From Microbispora sp. H13382 (GTDB taxonomy: Bacteria; Actinomycetota; Actinomycetes; Streptosporangiales; Streptosporangiaceae): 64,000 bases of DNA. The translations under genes and the position numbers were made by a program. Below the pieces are notes generated by a model that did not search any database, had not been told where the DNA came from, and worked only from the letters and a program-made list of their open reading frames with translations. Position 1 is the first letter of the stretch. Each line of letters begins with the position of its first letter. The DNA is taken from positions 480,351-544,350 of the forward strand of contig NZ_JABBXA010000002.1 of assembly GCF_014161445.1 (NCBI RefSeq). Reading direction: 5' to 3'. Below, piece by piece: positions 1 through 7,181 of this stretch.

Positions 1-373
1 CGGCGAACACGGCGACCGGCGCGTCCCCGAGCCGGGCGAGCACCCGCTGCATCCCGGGCGGGATGTGGTCGCTGATCACGCCGTCCCGGGGTGGTTGCAG
101 CCCGGCGAGCCGGTAGAGGTGGTCGCGCTCGGCGCGGCTGAGCTGGAGCGCCCGTGCCAGCGCTGCGGCGACCTGCGCCGACGGCGTGGTGGCCCGGCCC
201 TGCTCCAGCCGTACGACGTAGTCCACCGAGACGCCCGCGAGGTCGGCGAGCTCCTCGCGGCGCAGCCCGGCCGCACGGCGTACGCGGCCCGCGGGCAGGC
301 CGACCGCCGCGGGGGAGAGCCGGTCGCGCCACGCGCGGATCGTCGAGCCCAGGCTCGTCTCGTCTGTGGTCAC
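1..373 (-). CDS. XRE/MmyB-type transcriptional regulator, 3' end outside window
   Basis: About 124 residues are visible; the C-terminus lies beyond base 1. The N-terminal helix-turn-helix reads GLRREELADLAGVSVDYVVR followed by LEQGR, the standard signature of the actinobacterial MmyB-like family, whose missing C-terminal half normally binds a small ligand. Start is the GTG at 373. It is divergent from the short-chain dehydrogenase at 476, an arrangement in which such regulators usually control the neighbouring oxidoreductase; that link is inferred. Confidence 0.85.
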   Translation of the reverse strand, partial: MTTDETSLGSTIRAWRDRLSPAAVGLPAGRVRRAAGLRREELADLAGVSVDYVVRLEQGRATTPSAQVAAALARALQLSRAERDHLYRLAGLQPPRDGVISDHIPPGMQRVLARLGDAPVAVFA

Positions 374-475
374 ATGCCAATTCTGCGTGGGCCACGGAAC
401 GCCAGGGTGGTACTGCCTGTCCTACCGGAGCGCTCTCCCTGGTTGTCCGCGCCCGGCCCGGCGAAGCTTTGAGCC

Positions 476-1171
476 ATGACGATCACCTTCATCACCGGGG
501 CCAACAAGGGCCTCGGGTTCGAGACCGCCCGCCGCCTCATCGACCTCGGCCACACCGTCATCCTGGGCGCCCGGGATCCCGAGCGCGGACAGGTGGCGGC
601 CGGCAAGCTCGGCGCACGTTTCGTGCGGATCGACGTCGCCGACGACGCGTCCGCCGCCGCCGCCGCGGCCGACGTCGCCGCGCACGAGGGCCGCGTCGAC
701 GTACTGATCAACAACGCCGGGATCCTCGGCCCGCACGTGCCCGCCGAGGAGCTGACCGCGGACCACGCCCTCGAGGTCTACCAGACGAACGTCGTGGGCA
801 TCGTCCGCGTGACGAGCGCCTTCCTGCCCCTGCTGCGGCGGTCGGAGCACCCGGCGATCGTCAACGTCAGCAGCGGCACGGGGTCGTTCGCGCTGACCCA
901 CGACCCCGGCCGGGTGGAGTCCAAGGTCGTGGGGCCGCTCTACACGTCCTCGAAGTCCGCGGTGACCATGCTCACGACGCAGTACGCGAAGGCGCTGCCC
1001 GGCATCCGGATCAACGCCGCAGACCCCGGCTACACCGCGACCGACCTGAACGGGCACAGCGGCACCCAGACCGTGGCGGAGGGCACCGACGCGATCGTGA
1101 CGCTCGCGACCGAGGGGCCGGACGGCGGAACGGGCCGGTTCGTCGACCGGTTCGGGCCCGTGCCCTGGTGA
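476..1171 (+). CDS. short-chain dehydrogenase/reductase (SDR)
   Basis: 231 aa, usual size for a classical SDR. The cofactor motif TGANKGLG is at residues 7-14, NNAG near residue 80, and the catalytic YTSSK near residue 160, with the Ser of NVSSGTG upstream. It should be a soluble NAD(P)-dependent oxidoreductase; the substrate cannot be read from sequence. Close relatives are often called carbonyl reductase-like. Divergent from the MmyB-type regulator at 373, which probably controls it. Confidence 0.9.
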   Translation: MTITFITGANKGLGFETARRLIDLGHTVILGARDPERGQVAAGKLGARFVRIDVADDASAAAAAADVAAHEGRVDVLINNAGILGPHVPAEELTADHALEVYQTNVVGIVRVTSAFLPLLRRSEHPAIVNVSSGTGSFALTHDPGRVESKVVGPLYTSSKSAVTMLTTQYAKALPGIRINAADPGYTATDLNGHSGTQTVAEGTDAIVTLATEGPDGGTGRFVDRFGPVPW

Positions 1172-1494
1172 CGGCAGGGCCGCGACGGTGGAGCGGCCGC
1201 GCGGTGTCCGGCCGGCCGGTCCGCCAGAGCAGTGACCACGGCATGTACGGCCCGCACCCGCATGGCCGCTGCAGGGCATTCCGGACCTGACGACACATTG
1301 CCATTTGCAGGAGTTGACACTCCTTGCAGCCTTTGGTTTCCTTCAAAAAAAGAGAATACTTTCGTCAATATCGATTCGGACCACCGCCTCTCTTGGCCGA
1401 ATTCGTGGCGATGCAGTAAAAGCCGGGACATAAGTGGCAGGCTGACGAGATTCGGATGACTCGGGCAAGTCCCCCATTCCCTGGAAGGAGGCAA
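1172..1494. other. intergenic region with AT-rich 5' leader
   Basis: No gene seen. Bases 1310-1440 are clearly more AT-rich than the surroundings and include TTGACA at 1314-1319, but no convincing -10 follows at 16-19 bases. A strong ribosome-binding site GGAAGGAGG (1483-1491) serves the secreted protein gene at 1495. This stretch presumably holds its promoter. Confidence 0.4.
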
Positions 1495-1818
1495 ATGATC
1501 ACGCGCAGTCGGATCACGGTCCTGGCGCTGGCGGTGACATTCGCCGTGCCGCTGGTCTCTCTTTCCCCGTCCGCCGCTCAGGCGGGTACGAGTGGCGCGA
1601 CGGCCACCATCGCGCCCGCGTGTGTCAACCGCACTGTGTACGGCACGCCGACCGGATTCGACGTGTATCTCCAGAACAAGTGCGGCGGCACGATGTCCGT
1701 GAAGGTCATCGTGAAACAGGGAGGGGACAGCCCTTGTTACGTCATGAGCAAGGGCACAAGCAAAATCTTCGCGTACGAGGGAATCTTCGGAAAGTATGAC
1801 AAAACGGTTCTGTGCTGA
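1495..1818 (+). CDS. secreted tendamistat-like (alpha-amylase inhibitor fold) protein
   Basis: 107 aa with a Sec signal peptide (basic MITRSR, hydrophobic core, AQA cleavage near residue 30). The mature part has four cysteines (PACV, NKCGG, SPCYV, C-terminal VLC) with spacings 20, 18 and 26, close to the 16, 18 and 28 of tendamistat, plus the matching strand T-M-S-V-K-V-I-V after the second Cys and Cys-Tyr at the third. Family assignment rests on this pattern. The Trp-Arg-Tyr triad by which tendamistat blocks amylase is absent; the loop here reads TGFDVY. It may therefore inhibit another enzyme or have another role. Start chosen at ATG 1495, directly after GGAAGGAGG, rather than the upstream in-frame ATG at 1456. 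Confidence 0.6.
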   Translation: MITRSRITVLALAVTFAVPLVSLSPSAAQAGTSGATATIAPACVNRTVYGTPTGFDVYLQNKCGGTMSVKVIVKQGGDSPCYVMSKGTSKIFAYEGIFGKYDKTVLC

Positions 1819-1945
1819 AACCGCCGAACGCCCTCTCCGTATCGTGCGGGCGGTACGCCTGTTCCGGACCGCAGTGACTGCCACTCCCCTGACGAGGCGG
1901 TGCAGCCAGGTCTGGGCGCAGATCCCCGCCGAGTCGTACGGGCGA

Positions 1946-2314
1946 TCAGGGCAGGGCGTCGATCACCCGGCGGCGGAGCAGGGGCTCGTGACCGGGGTCG
2001 GCGTGGAGCGTCAGGGTCAGCCCGGACTCGGCGGCGCCGGCCAGGACGGCCAGCAGCGTGGCGAACTGCCCGGGAGGCTCGGCGTCGAGCAGTTCCTCGG
2101 CGTGCCCCACGACCAGACGGGCCGGCCCGAGGTCGCGCAGGGCGTCGGTGAGGGCGTCCCAGTTGCGGCCGAAGTACGCGGGGAGGCGCAGAACCCGTGC
2201 CACCTCCTCGAAGAAGGCGGCACGGGTCCGGCAGGCCCGGCCGTCGACGACCGCCGGGGCCGGGTCGGTGGTCACCGTGAGCCACGGAGGCAGCGGGCGT
2301 GCGGCGGAGGCCAT
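1946..2314 (-). CDS. barstar-family ribonuclease inhibitor
   Basis: 122 aa, cytoplasmic, no signal. The core AYFGRNWDALTDALRDL is the classical barstar segment (helix 2 and the loop that plugs the RNase active site), and the preceding RAAFFEEVARVLRLP matches helix 1. It begins 8 bases after the stop of the secreted RNase gene (2323-2736), so both are one transcript. Its job is to neutralise the co-encoded nuclease before export. Confidence 0.92.
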   Translation of the reverse strand: MASAARPLPPWLTVTTDPAPAVVDGRACRTRAAFFEEVARVLRLPAYFGRNWDALTDALRDLGPARLVVGHAEELLDAEPPGQFATLLAVLAGAAESGLTLTLHADPGHEPLLRRRVIDALP

Positions 2315-2322
2315 GACAGGTC

Positions 2323-2736
2323 CTAGAGCCGGTAGAAGTCGGTGTAGTGGTTGGGCGAGAACCAGGTCACGCCTGTGCTGCGGTTGACGACGATCCGATA
2401 CGCGTCACGCGCGGCGCCACGCGCTCGGGAGTAGACGTCGTACTCGTAGTAGGTGGCGCCGCCGGGAAGCTGGCCCTCCCGGTTGTAGAAGCGGCCGCCG
2501 GTGTAGTTGTACTTGCCGTCGGGCCAGGAGTACCAGCCGCTACTAGTGGGATACCCCTTCCCGGCCCAGATCGCGTTCGCCGAGCGGGCGTCGGCGCAGC
2601 GGGAGATCGAGCAGGAGCCGTAGACCGACGCGTGGGCGGTGACGGCGCCGGTCACTCCGGTGAGGGACACGACGGCGGTGATCACGACGGTGAGCCGTAC
2701 CGCCCAGGACGGCCGGAAGCGTCGGGGAGTCCGCAC
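2323..2736 (-). CDS. secreted guanyl-specific ribonuclease (RNase Sa/barnase family)
   Basis: 137 aa. Sec signal peptide with a hydrophobic stretch around residues 11-30 ending AHAS. The mature domain has Tyr-Tyr-Glu-Tyr (catalytic Glu), RDAYRIVV (catalytic Arg) and NHYTDFYRL (catalytic His), in the order and spacing of RNase Sa Glu54, Arg69 and His85. Two early cysteines (GSCSISRC) differ from the single disulfide spanning RNase Sa. Start is GTG 2736 because AAGGAGG lies at 2741-2747; the ATG at 2769 lacks such a site. Operon with the downstream barstar. Confidence 0.9.
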   Translation of the reverse strand: MRTPRRFRPSWAVRLTVVITAVVSLTGVTGAVTAHASVYGSCSISRCADARSANAIWAGKGYPTSSGWYSWPDGKYNYTGGRFYNREGQLPGGATYYEYDVYSRARGAARDAYRIVVNRSTGVTWFSPNHYTDFYRL

Positions 2737-2888
2737 GAGACCTCCTTGTGGGGGCGAGGGGACAGACACTCGCCAGCATCACCTCGAAACCGGGCCGGAC
2801 CAAGGTCGGCGCAGTGAACTTTCGCCGTCTTCTCCCGTATGCCCCGGTGTGAGCCTCGGTCCCCCATGAGTCGCGCCAGGATTGCCGT

Positions 2889-3707
2889 ATGAGCGAAGCC
2901 GTGGACAGAACGTACGCGCCGGACCCGGTGACGAAGGCCGGCTATGTGCTGGAGTTCGAGGACACCTTCGAGGGCAACGCGCTCGACGAGAGCCGCTGGA
3001 TCCCGCGCTACCTGCCCCAATGGACCACACGCGCCGCCTCCACGGCCCGATACCGCGTGGGCGACGGCTGCCTGCGTCTGCTGATCGAGGAGGACCAGCC
3101 GCCGTGGTCGCCGGAGACGGAGGGCCGGATGCGCGTGTCCTCACTGCAGACGGGCGTGTTCTCCGGGCCGGTGGGCAGCGGCGTCGGTCAGCACGGGCGG
3201 GGCCGGGCCGTCGTCCGCGAAGCGCAGGAGGAGGCCCGGCTCTACACCCCCCACTACGGCCTGATCGAGATGCGCGCCAGGGCCGGCGACGATCCGCGCG
3301 CCATGGTCGCGCTGTGGATGATCGGTTTCGAGGACGCGCCCGAGCGGTCCGCGGAGATCTGCGTCTGTGAGATCTTCGGGCGTGACGTACGGCCGGACGC
3401 CGCGGCGGTCGGCATGGGCGTCCACCCGTTCGGCGACCCCGCGATCAGCGACGACTTCGCCGCCGAGGTCCTCCCCATCGACGCACGGGAGTTCCACGTG
3501 TACGCGGCCGAATGGACCCCGGACCGGGTGACGTTCCTCGTGGACGGCCGGCACGTCAAGAGCATCCGGCAGTCCCCGGACTATCCGATGCAGCTCATGC
3601 TCGGGATCTACGAGTTTCCCGACGCCGAGGGGCCGGACCGGGTGGGGCCGTACCCCAAGGAGTTCGTGGTCGACTACGTGCGGGGCTACCGGCCCGTGAC
3701 GCGTTGA
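2889..3707 (+). CDS. glycoside hydrolase family 16-like protein with altered catalytic motif
   Basis: 272 aa, no signal peptide. The start GYVLEFEDTFEGNALDESRW and the later HVYAAEWTPDRVTFLVDGR are standard GH16 (laminarinase/beta-glucanase) beta-sandwich motifs. The catalytic segment, normally E-x-D-x-x-E, reads Glu156-Ile-Cys-Val-Cys-Glu161: both glutamates are present but the central Asp is Cys158. Either the activity is changed or the protein is a binding version of the fold. Absence of a signal peptide is also odd for a polysaccharide hydrolase. Confidence 0.75.
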   Translation: MSEAVDRTYAPDPVTKAGYVLEFEDTFEGNALDESRWIPRYLPQWTTRAASTARYRVGDGCLRLLIEEDQPPWSPETEGRMRVSSLQTGVFSGPVGSGVGQHGRGRAVVREAQEEARLYTPHYGLIEMRARAGDDPRAMVALWMIGFEDAPERSAEICVCEIFGRDVRPDAAAVGMGVHPFGDPAISDDFAAEVLPIDAREFHVYAAEWTPDRVTFLVDGRHVKSIRQSPDYPMQLMLGIYEFPDAEGPDRVGPYPKEFVVDYVRGYRPVTR

Positions 3708-3817
3708 GCCGTACCGCGGGCGCGGCTGATGGGTATGAGGCATGTGAAGCGTCATGCCCGGATGGTCGAAGCCGATCAGCCGGCGCTCGGCCGTCCGGTG
3801 AAGGATCGGGGGATCTC

Positions 3818-4333
3818 ATGCTGAGATGGCTCATCGTCCTGGTCGCGGCCATGGCCGCCGCACTGTCAGGGGTCACCGCGGGCTACGCGGCGCCGCCGGG
3901 TGTCAGCGACAAGGACAAGGCGTTCCTGGTCGCTGCGCATCAGGACAACCTCACGGAGATCCAGGGCGGGCAGACCGCCGAGCGGCAGGCCGCCAAGCAG
4001 TCGGTCAAGGACGCCGGCAGGAAGTTCGTGGAGGACCACACCTCCCTCGACGCCCAGCTCAAGCGGGTGGCCGAGAAGCTGAATGTCGACCTGCCGAGCC
4101 AGCCGAGCGAGAAGCAGCAGGCCGAGCTGCGCCAGCTCGCGGCCAAGAGCGGTGCCGCGTTCGACCGCGCCTGGATCGACGCACAGGTCAGGGACCACCG
4201 CAAGACCCTGCTCGCCCTGGACGAGCAGGTGTCGAGCGGAACTTCGGAGGAAGTGAAGAACCTGGCCCGGGCCGCCAAGCCGGTGGTCCAGGAGCACCTC
4301 AACCTGGTCGAGACCATCCAGAGCGGCGAGTGA
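3818..4333 (+). CDS. secreted DUF4142 protein
   Basis: 171 aa. Start ATG 3818 gives a signal peptide MLRWLIVLVAAMAAALSG with cleavage near GYAAP. The helical remainder (DKAFLVAAHQDNLTEIQGG, KFVEDHTSLDAQLKRVAEKL, HLNLVETIQSG) matches DUF4142, a ferritin-like four-helix domain found in exported bacterial proteins of unknown function. Upstream in-frame sequence back to 3512 overlaps the GH16-like gene and was rejected. A hairpin terminator follows at 4340. Confidence 0.85.
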   Translation: MLRWLIVLVAAMAAALSGVTAGYAAPPGVSDKDKAFLVAAHQDNLTEIQGGQTAERQAAKQSVKDAGRKFVEDHTSLDAQLKRVAEKLNVDLPSQPSEKQQAELRQLAAKSGAAFDRAWIDAQVRDHRKTLLALDEQVSSGTSEEVKNLARAAKPVVQEHLNLVETIQSGE

Positions 4334-4339
4334 CGACCG

Positions 4340-4370
4340 GTGCCGGCCGGGGTGGGTCTCCGGCCGGCAC
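4340..4370. terminator. bidirectional hairpin terminator
   Basis: Perfect 11-bp stem GTGCCGGCCGG / CCGGCCGGCAC with a 9-base loop, between the convergent ends at 4333 (+) and 4388 (-). There is no U tract, as is usual in high-GC actinobacteria. Confidence 0.7.
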
Positions 4371-4387
4371 GTCCCCTGCCCGCGGGC

Positions 4388-4510
4388 TCACCCGAACAGC
4401 TTGACCAGCAGCAGGATGATGAGCGCCCAGCAGACGAGACCCGCGACCACGACCGCGACGAGGCCGCGAAGCCGATATCGCTTGCCGGGTGGGCCGGGCT
4501 GCTCGTCCAC
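4388..4510 (-). CDS. 40-aa single-pass membrane peptide
   Basis: Starts at GTG 4510 behind GGAGGAGAC, giving 40 residues: a hydrophilic proline/glycine N-terminus, a basic patch KRYRLRG, then one membrane helix VAVVVAGLVCWALIILLLV and a short tail. The positive-inside rule places the N-terminus in the cytoplasm. Function unknown. Supported by the good ribosome-binding site, clean transmembrane profile and the terminator immediately downstream. Confidence 0.6.
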   Translation of the reverse strand: MDEQPGPPGKRYRLRGLVAVVVAGLVCWALIILLLVKLFG

Positions 4511-4708
4511 GTCTCCTCCACGCCGGGGTGTGTTCCGGCGGTGTGCTGATACCCCGCAGGTCACGAGCGGCCCGTCACTGAGGGAGATGTGTTTGTTGCT
4601 GATCGTGACATGGCTCGCCAGGTCCCCGATGGAACCAGTGTGAGCGGCGCAGGGCTCCGAGTCCCCCGATTCCCGCCGAGCGCCGGCGCGCTTGCGTAGG
4701 GTGCGATC

Positions 4709-5167
4709 ATGCGGATCTTCGCGAATCTCGCCGAACTCAAGGCGGCCAAGGGCGAGCATCTCGGATACAGCGACTGGCGGGAGATCAGTCAGGAGAGGGT
4801 GGATCTCTTCGCCGACGCGACGGACGACCACCAGTGGATCCATGTGGACCCGGAGCGGGCGAAGGACGGCCCGTTCGGCGGCACCATCGGGCACGGGTAC
4901 CTCACGCTCTCGCTGCTGCCGTCGCTGGTGAGCGAGTTGTATCGGGTCGACGGCCTGCGCATGGCGATCAACTACGGGCTCAACAAGGTGCGCTTCCCCC
5001 GGCCGGTCCCCGTCGGGTCCCGCGTACGGGCCGGGGCCGAGATCGCCGACGTCAAGGGCACCCCGTCGGGCACTCTCGTGAACCTGCGCGTCACGATCGA
5101 GGTCGAGGGGGTCGACAGGCCGGCCTGTGTCGCCGACACGCTCACGCTCTTCGTTCCCCAGGAGTGA
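4709..5167 (+). CDS. MaoC-like (R)-specific enoyl hydratase domain protein
   Basis: 152 aa hot-dog fold. The hydratase signature DATDDHQWIHVDPERA (catalytic Asp and His) is near residues 37-52, followed by FGGTIGHGYLTLSLLP. These are the family's active-site and oxyanion-hole segments. Likely hydrates trans-2-enoyl thioesters or acts as a 3-hydroxyacyl dehydratase; no pathway partner is adjacent. Confidence 0.88.
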   Translation: MRIFANLAELKAAKGEHLGYSDWREISQERVDLFADATDDHQWIHVDPERAKDGPFGGTIGHGYLTLSLLPSLVSELYRVDGLRMAINYGLNKVRFPRPVPVGSRVRAGAEIADVKGTPSGTLVNLRVTIEVEGVDRPACVADTLTLFVPQE

Positions 5168-5306
5168 CCCCTCGCGCCCTCGGTAGGGCTTCAATGGTAC
5201 GGGGGCGGCTTGACCGGGGGTGGAGCGATTTATTGGCGCAAGCAGGGGTGAGGGGTCTGGTAGAGTTAAGCCCGTTGCCGGGCACCGCAGGTGAACAGGC
5301 AGCAAA

Positions 5307-5379
5307 GCGGCCGTAGCTCAATGGATAGAGCATCTGACTACGGATCAGAAGGTTAGGGGTTCGAGTCCTCTCGGCCGCG
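5307..5379 (+). tRNA. tRNA-Arg(ACG)
   Basis: Complete 73-nt cloverleaf: acceptor GCGGCCG (5307-5313) pairs with CGGCCGC (5372-5378), discriminator G5379. The anticodon arm TCTGA-CTACGGA-TCAGA has anticodon ACG, and the T loop is GGGTTCGAGTCC. No CCA is encoded. Its 3' end is the target of the integrated elements downstream. Confidence 0.95.
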
Positions 5380-5380
5380 C
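5338..5380 (+). repeat. attachment-site direct repeat, copy 1 (inside tRNA-Arg)
   Basis: 43 bp from the anticodon loop to just past the tRNA end. Identical to 9822-9864 and one mismatch from 12240-12282. This is the usual core of tRNA-targeted tyrosine integrases. Confidence 0.9.
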
Positions 5381-5388
5381 ATATGCGA

Positions 5389-5430
5389 AAGGCCCGCTAC
5401 CAGGCACATTCTGGAGCGGGCCTTCTTGTT
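5389..5430 (+). terminator. rho-independent terminator after tRNA-Arg
   Basis: Stem AAGGCCCGCT (5389-5398) / AGCGGGCCTT (5415-5424), then CTTGTTT. It lies outside the 43-bp core and so belongs to the inserted element's end. Confidence 0.75.
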
Positions 5431-5777
5431 TGGCAGGACAATCTCGGGATCTTGCTAACAGGGCTGCTGACATCGGGTCCCTGTCGTTGATCGAGCGAGC
5501 GAAGATGCCCGCCGCCGAGGCTTCCGCTGAGCGGATCACGTGGGCGTAGACGAGGGTGATCGAGGGGTCTGCGTGGCCGAGCCGGGCCGCGACGACGTGG
5601 ACGGGAACGCAGGCCAGGAGGAGCGTGGTCGCGTGGATATGGCGCAGGTCGTGGAGCCGGGCATGCGGGCGGTAGCGGGTCGTCCTGGTGGGTCTTGTTG
5701 TAGCGCTTGATGAGGATCGAGAAGAGCGAGCTGAGCGTGTCCGGGGTGGACGGGCTCACCCAGCCGGTCGTGAACAC
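5400..5777 (-). pseudogene. C-terminal remnant of tyrosine integrase, frameshifted
   Basis: Reading leftward, one frame gives VFTTGWVSPSTPDTLSSLF then ILIKRYNKTHQDD. After a shift near 5680 another frame continues LHDLRHIHATTLLLACV (the H-x-x-R box), ARLGHADPSITLVYAHV (second His and the Tyr nucleophile) and a long helical tail. These are the catalytic motifs of phage-type tyrosine integrases. The N-terminal two thirds are absent and a stop lies just upstream of 5777. Its 3' end abuts the tRNA attachment site, the normal position for the integrase of a tRNA-targeted element. Confidence 0.8.
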
Positions 5778-5825
5778 GTAGTCGTCGCCGCCGTCAGCCG
5801 GTCAACGCCCGCATCAGGAGGGCGG

Positions 5826-5965
5826 TCAAGGCTCGCGGGCACTTCCCAACGAGCAGGCCGTGCTCAAGTGCGTCTACATGGCGATCATCAGCCTGGTGCG
5901 ACCGGCAAGGGCCGCAAACGCTGGATCACCCGCTGGAAAGCGGCTCTCAATGCCTTCGCGGCCGG
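5826..5965 (+). pseudogene. IS256/mutator-family transposase C-terminal fragment
   Basis: In three shifting frames the stretch reads VKARGHF, then PNEQAVLKCVYMAIISL, then ATGKGRKRWITRWKAALNAF. This is the conserved end of IS256-type (mutator) transposases. At least two frameshifts and loss of everything upstream make it a fossil. Inverted-repeat ends were not found. Confidence 0.7.
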
Positions 5966-6181
5966 TGGTGCTCGCCCCTCCGACACGAACTCCCATCCGC
6001 CGAGCGCCGCTCCCGCGTCGCTGCCACGCCCCCGGGCGGGACCTCATGGCCTATGCCGGATCTGCCGTTTGGCCCGCAGGCGCAACACGAAGGCGCGAAT
6101 GTAATGCACGGTGCGCGCTGCTGCGAGGCTGGTGGTGACCAATAATCGTCATTCCGGTGAGCCGCCCGAACTCGGCCTGTG

Positions 6182-6257
6182 CGGGTCGAGGAGCGGCGCG
6201 TGCGCCGCGTCTCGAGACCCGGCCGTCGGTTTCGATACGCGACCCACGCAGCGCGTC
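6182..6257. repeat. palindromic REP-like element pair
   Basis: Imperfect palindrome from CGGGTCGAGGAGCGG (6182-6196) to CGTCTCGAGACCCG (6208-6221), followed by a second related motif GTTTCGATACGCGACC (6229-6244). I know this style (GGTTTCGATACGC...CTCGACC) as a very abundant intergenic palindrome of Microbacteriaceae and related Micrococcales. It sits at the 3' edge of the membrane protein/two-component block, suggesting that block was imported. The source is inference. Confidence 0.5.
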
Positions 6258-7011
6258 AGCCGAGCGCGAGCGACACCCCTGCCACGACGGTGTACGCCGT
6301 CACCGCGGCCAGGATGATCGCGAGCGTGCGCCAGCTCTCGCGGGCGCGGACGCACTGCACCCCGCCGAGCGCGAACGCGAGGCCGAACAGCACGAAGCCG
6401 ATGACGTCGTCCTCGCGCGGGTTCTCGATGATGCCGCCGGCGAGCCGCCAGACGATCGCGCCGACCGCGATGAGGGCTCCCGCGACGACGAGCGCCCAGA
6501 GCGCCGCGAGGAGCAGCCCGCGCGGTCGGTCCTCCGACGCGACACCGCCTGCGGGCAGGCTGCGGCGGTCGGGCGCGAGGAGCACGGTCGGCACGACGAG
6601 CAGCGCGAGCCATCCGACCGCGAAGATCGCGGCGCCGACGAGGTCCTGACCCTGGATGACCGACGAGACCACGCTGGTGATGCCCATCGCCGCGACCATC
6701 GCGACGAACCAGGCGGTGAGCGCCGACCGCCGGCGCGGCAGCACGGCGAGGACGATGCCCGCGGCGCCGACCGCGCCCATGACCGCGGCGCTCACGGTGT
6801 CGGCCGTCCGGTGCAGTTCCGGCGTGCGGGTCCAGCCGTGGTCTGTGGTGTCGGCGAAGCTCACCCACGGCGTGAGGATCGACAGCCACACGCCGAATCC
6901 GACAATGAGCAGCAGCGCGATCGCGGCGACGATGATGCGGAACGCGATGTGGCGACGGACTCGCGTGGGTGACGCGGGCGCGGACGGAAACGCTTCGGCG
7001 GACAGGGACAT
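6256..7011 (-). CDS. multi-pass membrane protein, function unknown
   Basis: 251 aa, with strong RBS AAGGAGATCCC before ATG 7011. About seven hydrophobic segments are visible, for example RIIVAAIALLLIVGFGVWL near residue 25, SAAVMGAVGAAGIVLAVL, WFVAMVAAMGITSVV, AAIFAVGWLALLVVPTVLL, LLAALWALVVAGALIAVGAIV, FVLFGLAFALGGV and the C-terminal LAIILAAVTAYTVVAGVSL. Not recognised as a known family. Divergent from the histidine kinase at 7182, so it may be the target or partner of that two-component system. Part of the cargo between attachment copies 1 and 2. Confidence 0.75.
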   Translation of the reverse strand: MSLSAEAFPSAPASPTRVRRHIAFRIIVAAIALLLIVGFGVWLSILTPWVSFADTTDHGWTRTPELHRTADTVSAAVMGAVGAAGIVLAVLPRRRSALTAWFVAMVAAMGITSVVSSVIQGQDLVGAAIFAVGWLALLVVPTVLLAPDRRSLPAGGVASEDRPRGLLLAALWALVVAGALIAVGAIVWRLAGGIIENPREDDVIGFVLFGLAFALGGVQCVRARESWRTLAIILAAVTAYTVVAGVSLALG

Positions 7012-7181
7012 GGGATCTCCTTCGGATCATGAACTGGTGGACCGGGTCGTGCTCGACCAGCGTCGCGGCGCGGGGGCGCCCCGGGACAGGGCGAGGGAAC
7101 CCGTCGACTCGGGCGATGTGCCCGGCCGAACGGGACACTGGCCCCGTGGCCTCTCGGGCGCGCGGGCTCCAGACTGATCCC

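Noticed and set aside
1314-1342. TTGACA promoter for the tendamistat-like gene
   Set aside because: No acceptable -10 hexamer at the required distance; recorded only as an AT-rich leader.
5345-5539. 64-residue ORF running through the tRNA on the minus strand
   Set aside because: It is the end of the integrase frame read through the tRNA; translations such as RPRGLEPLTF are typical tRNA artefacts.
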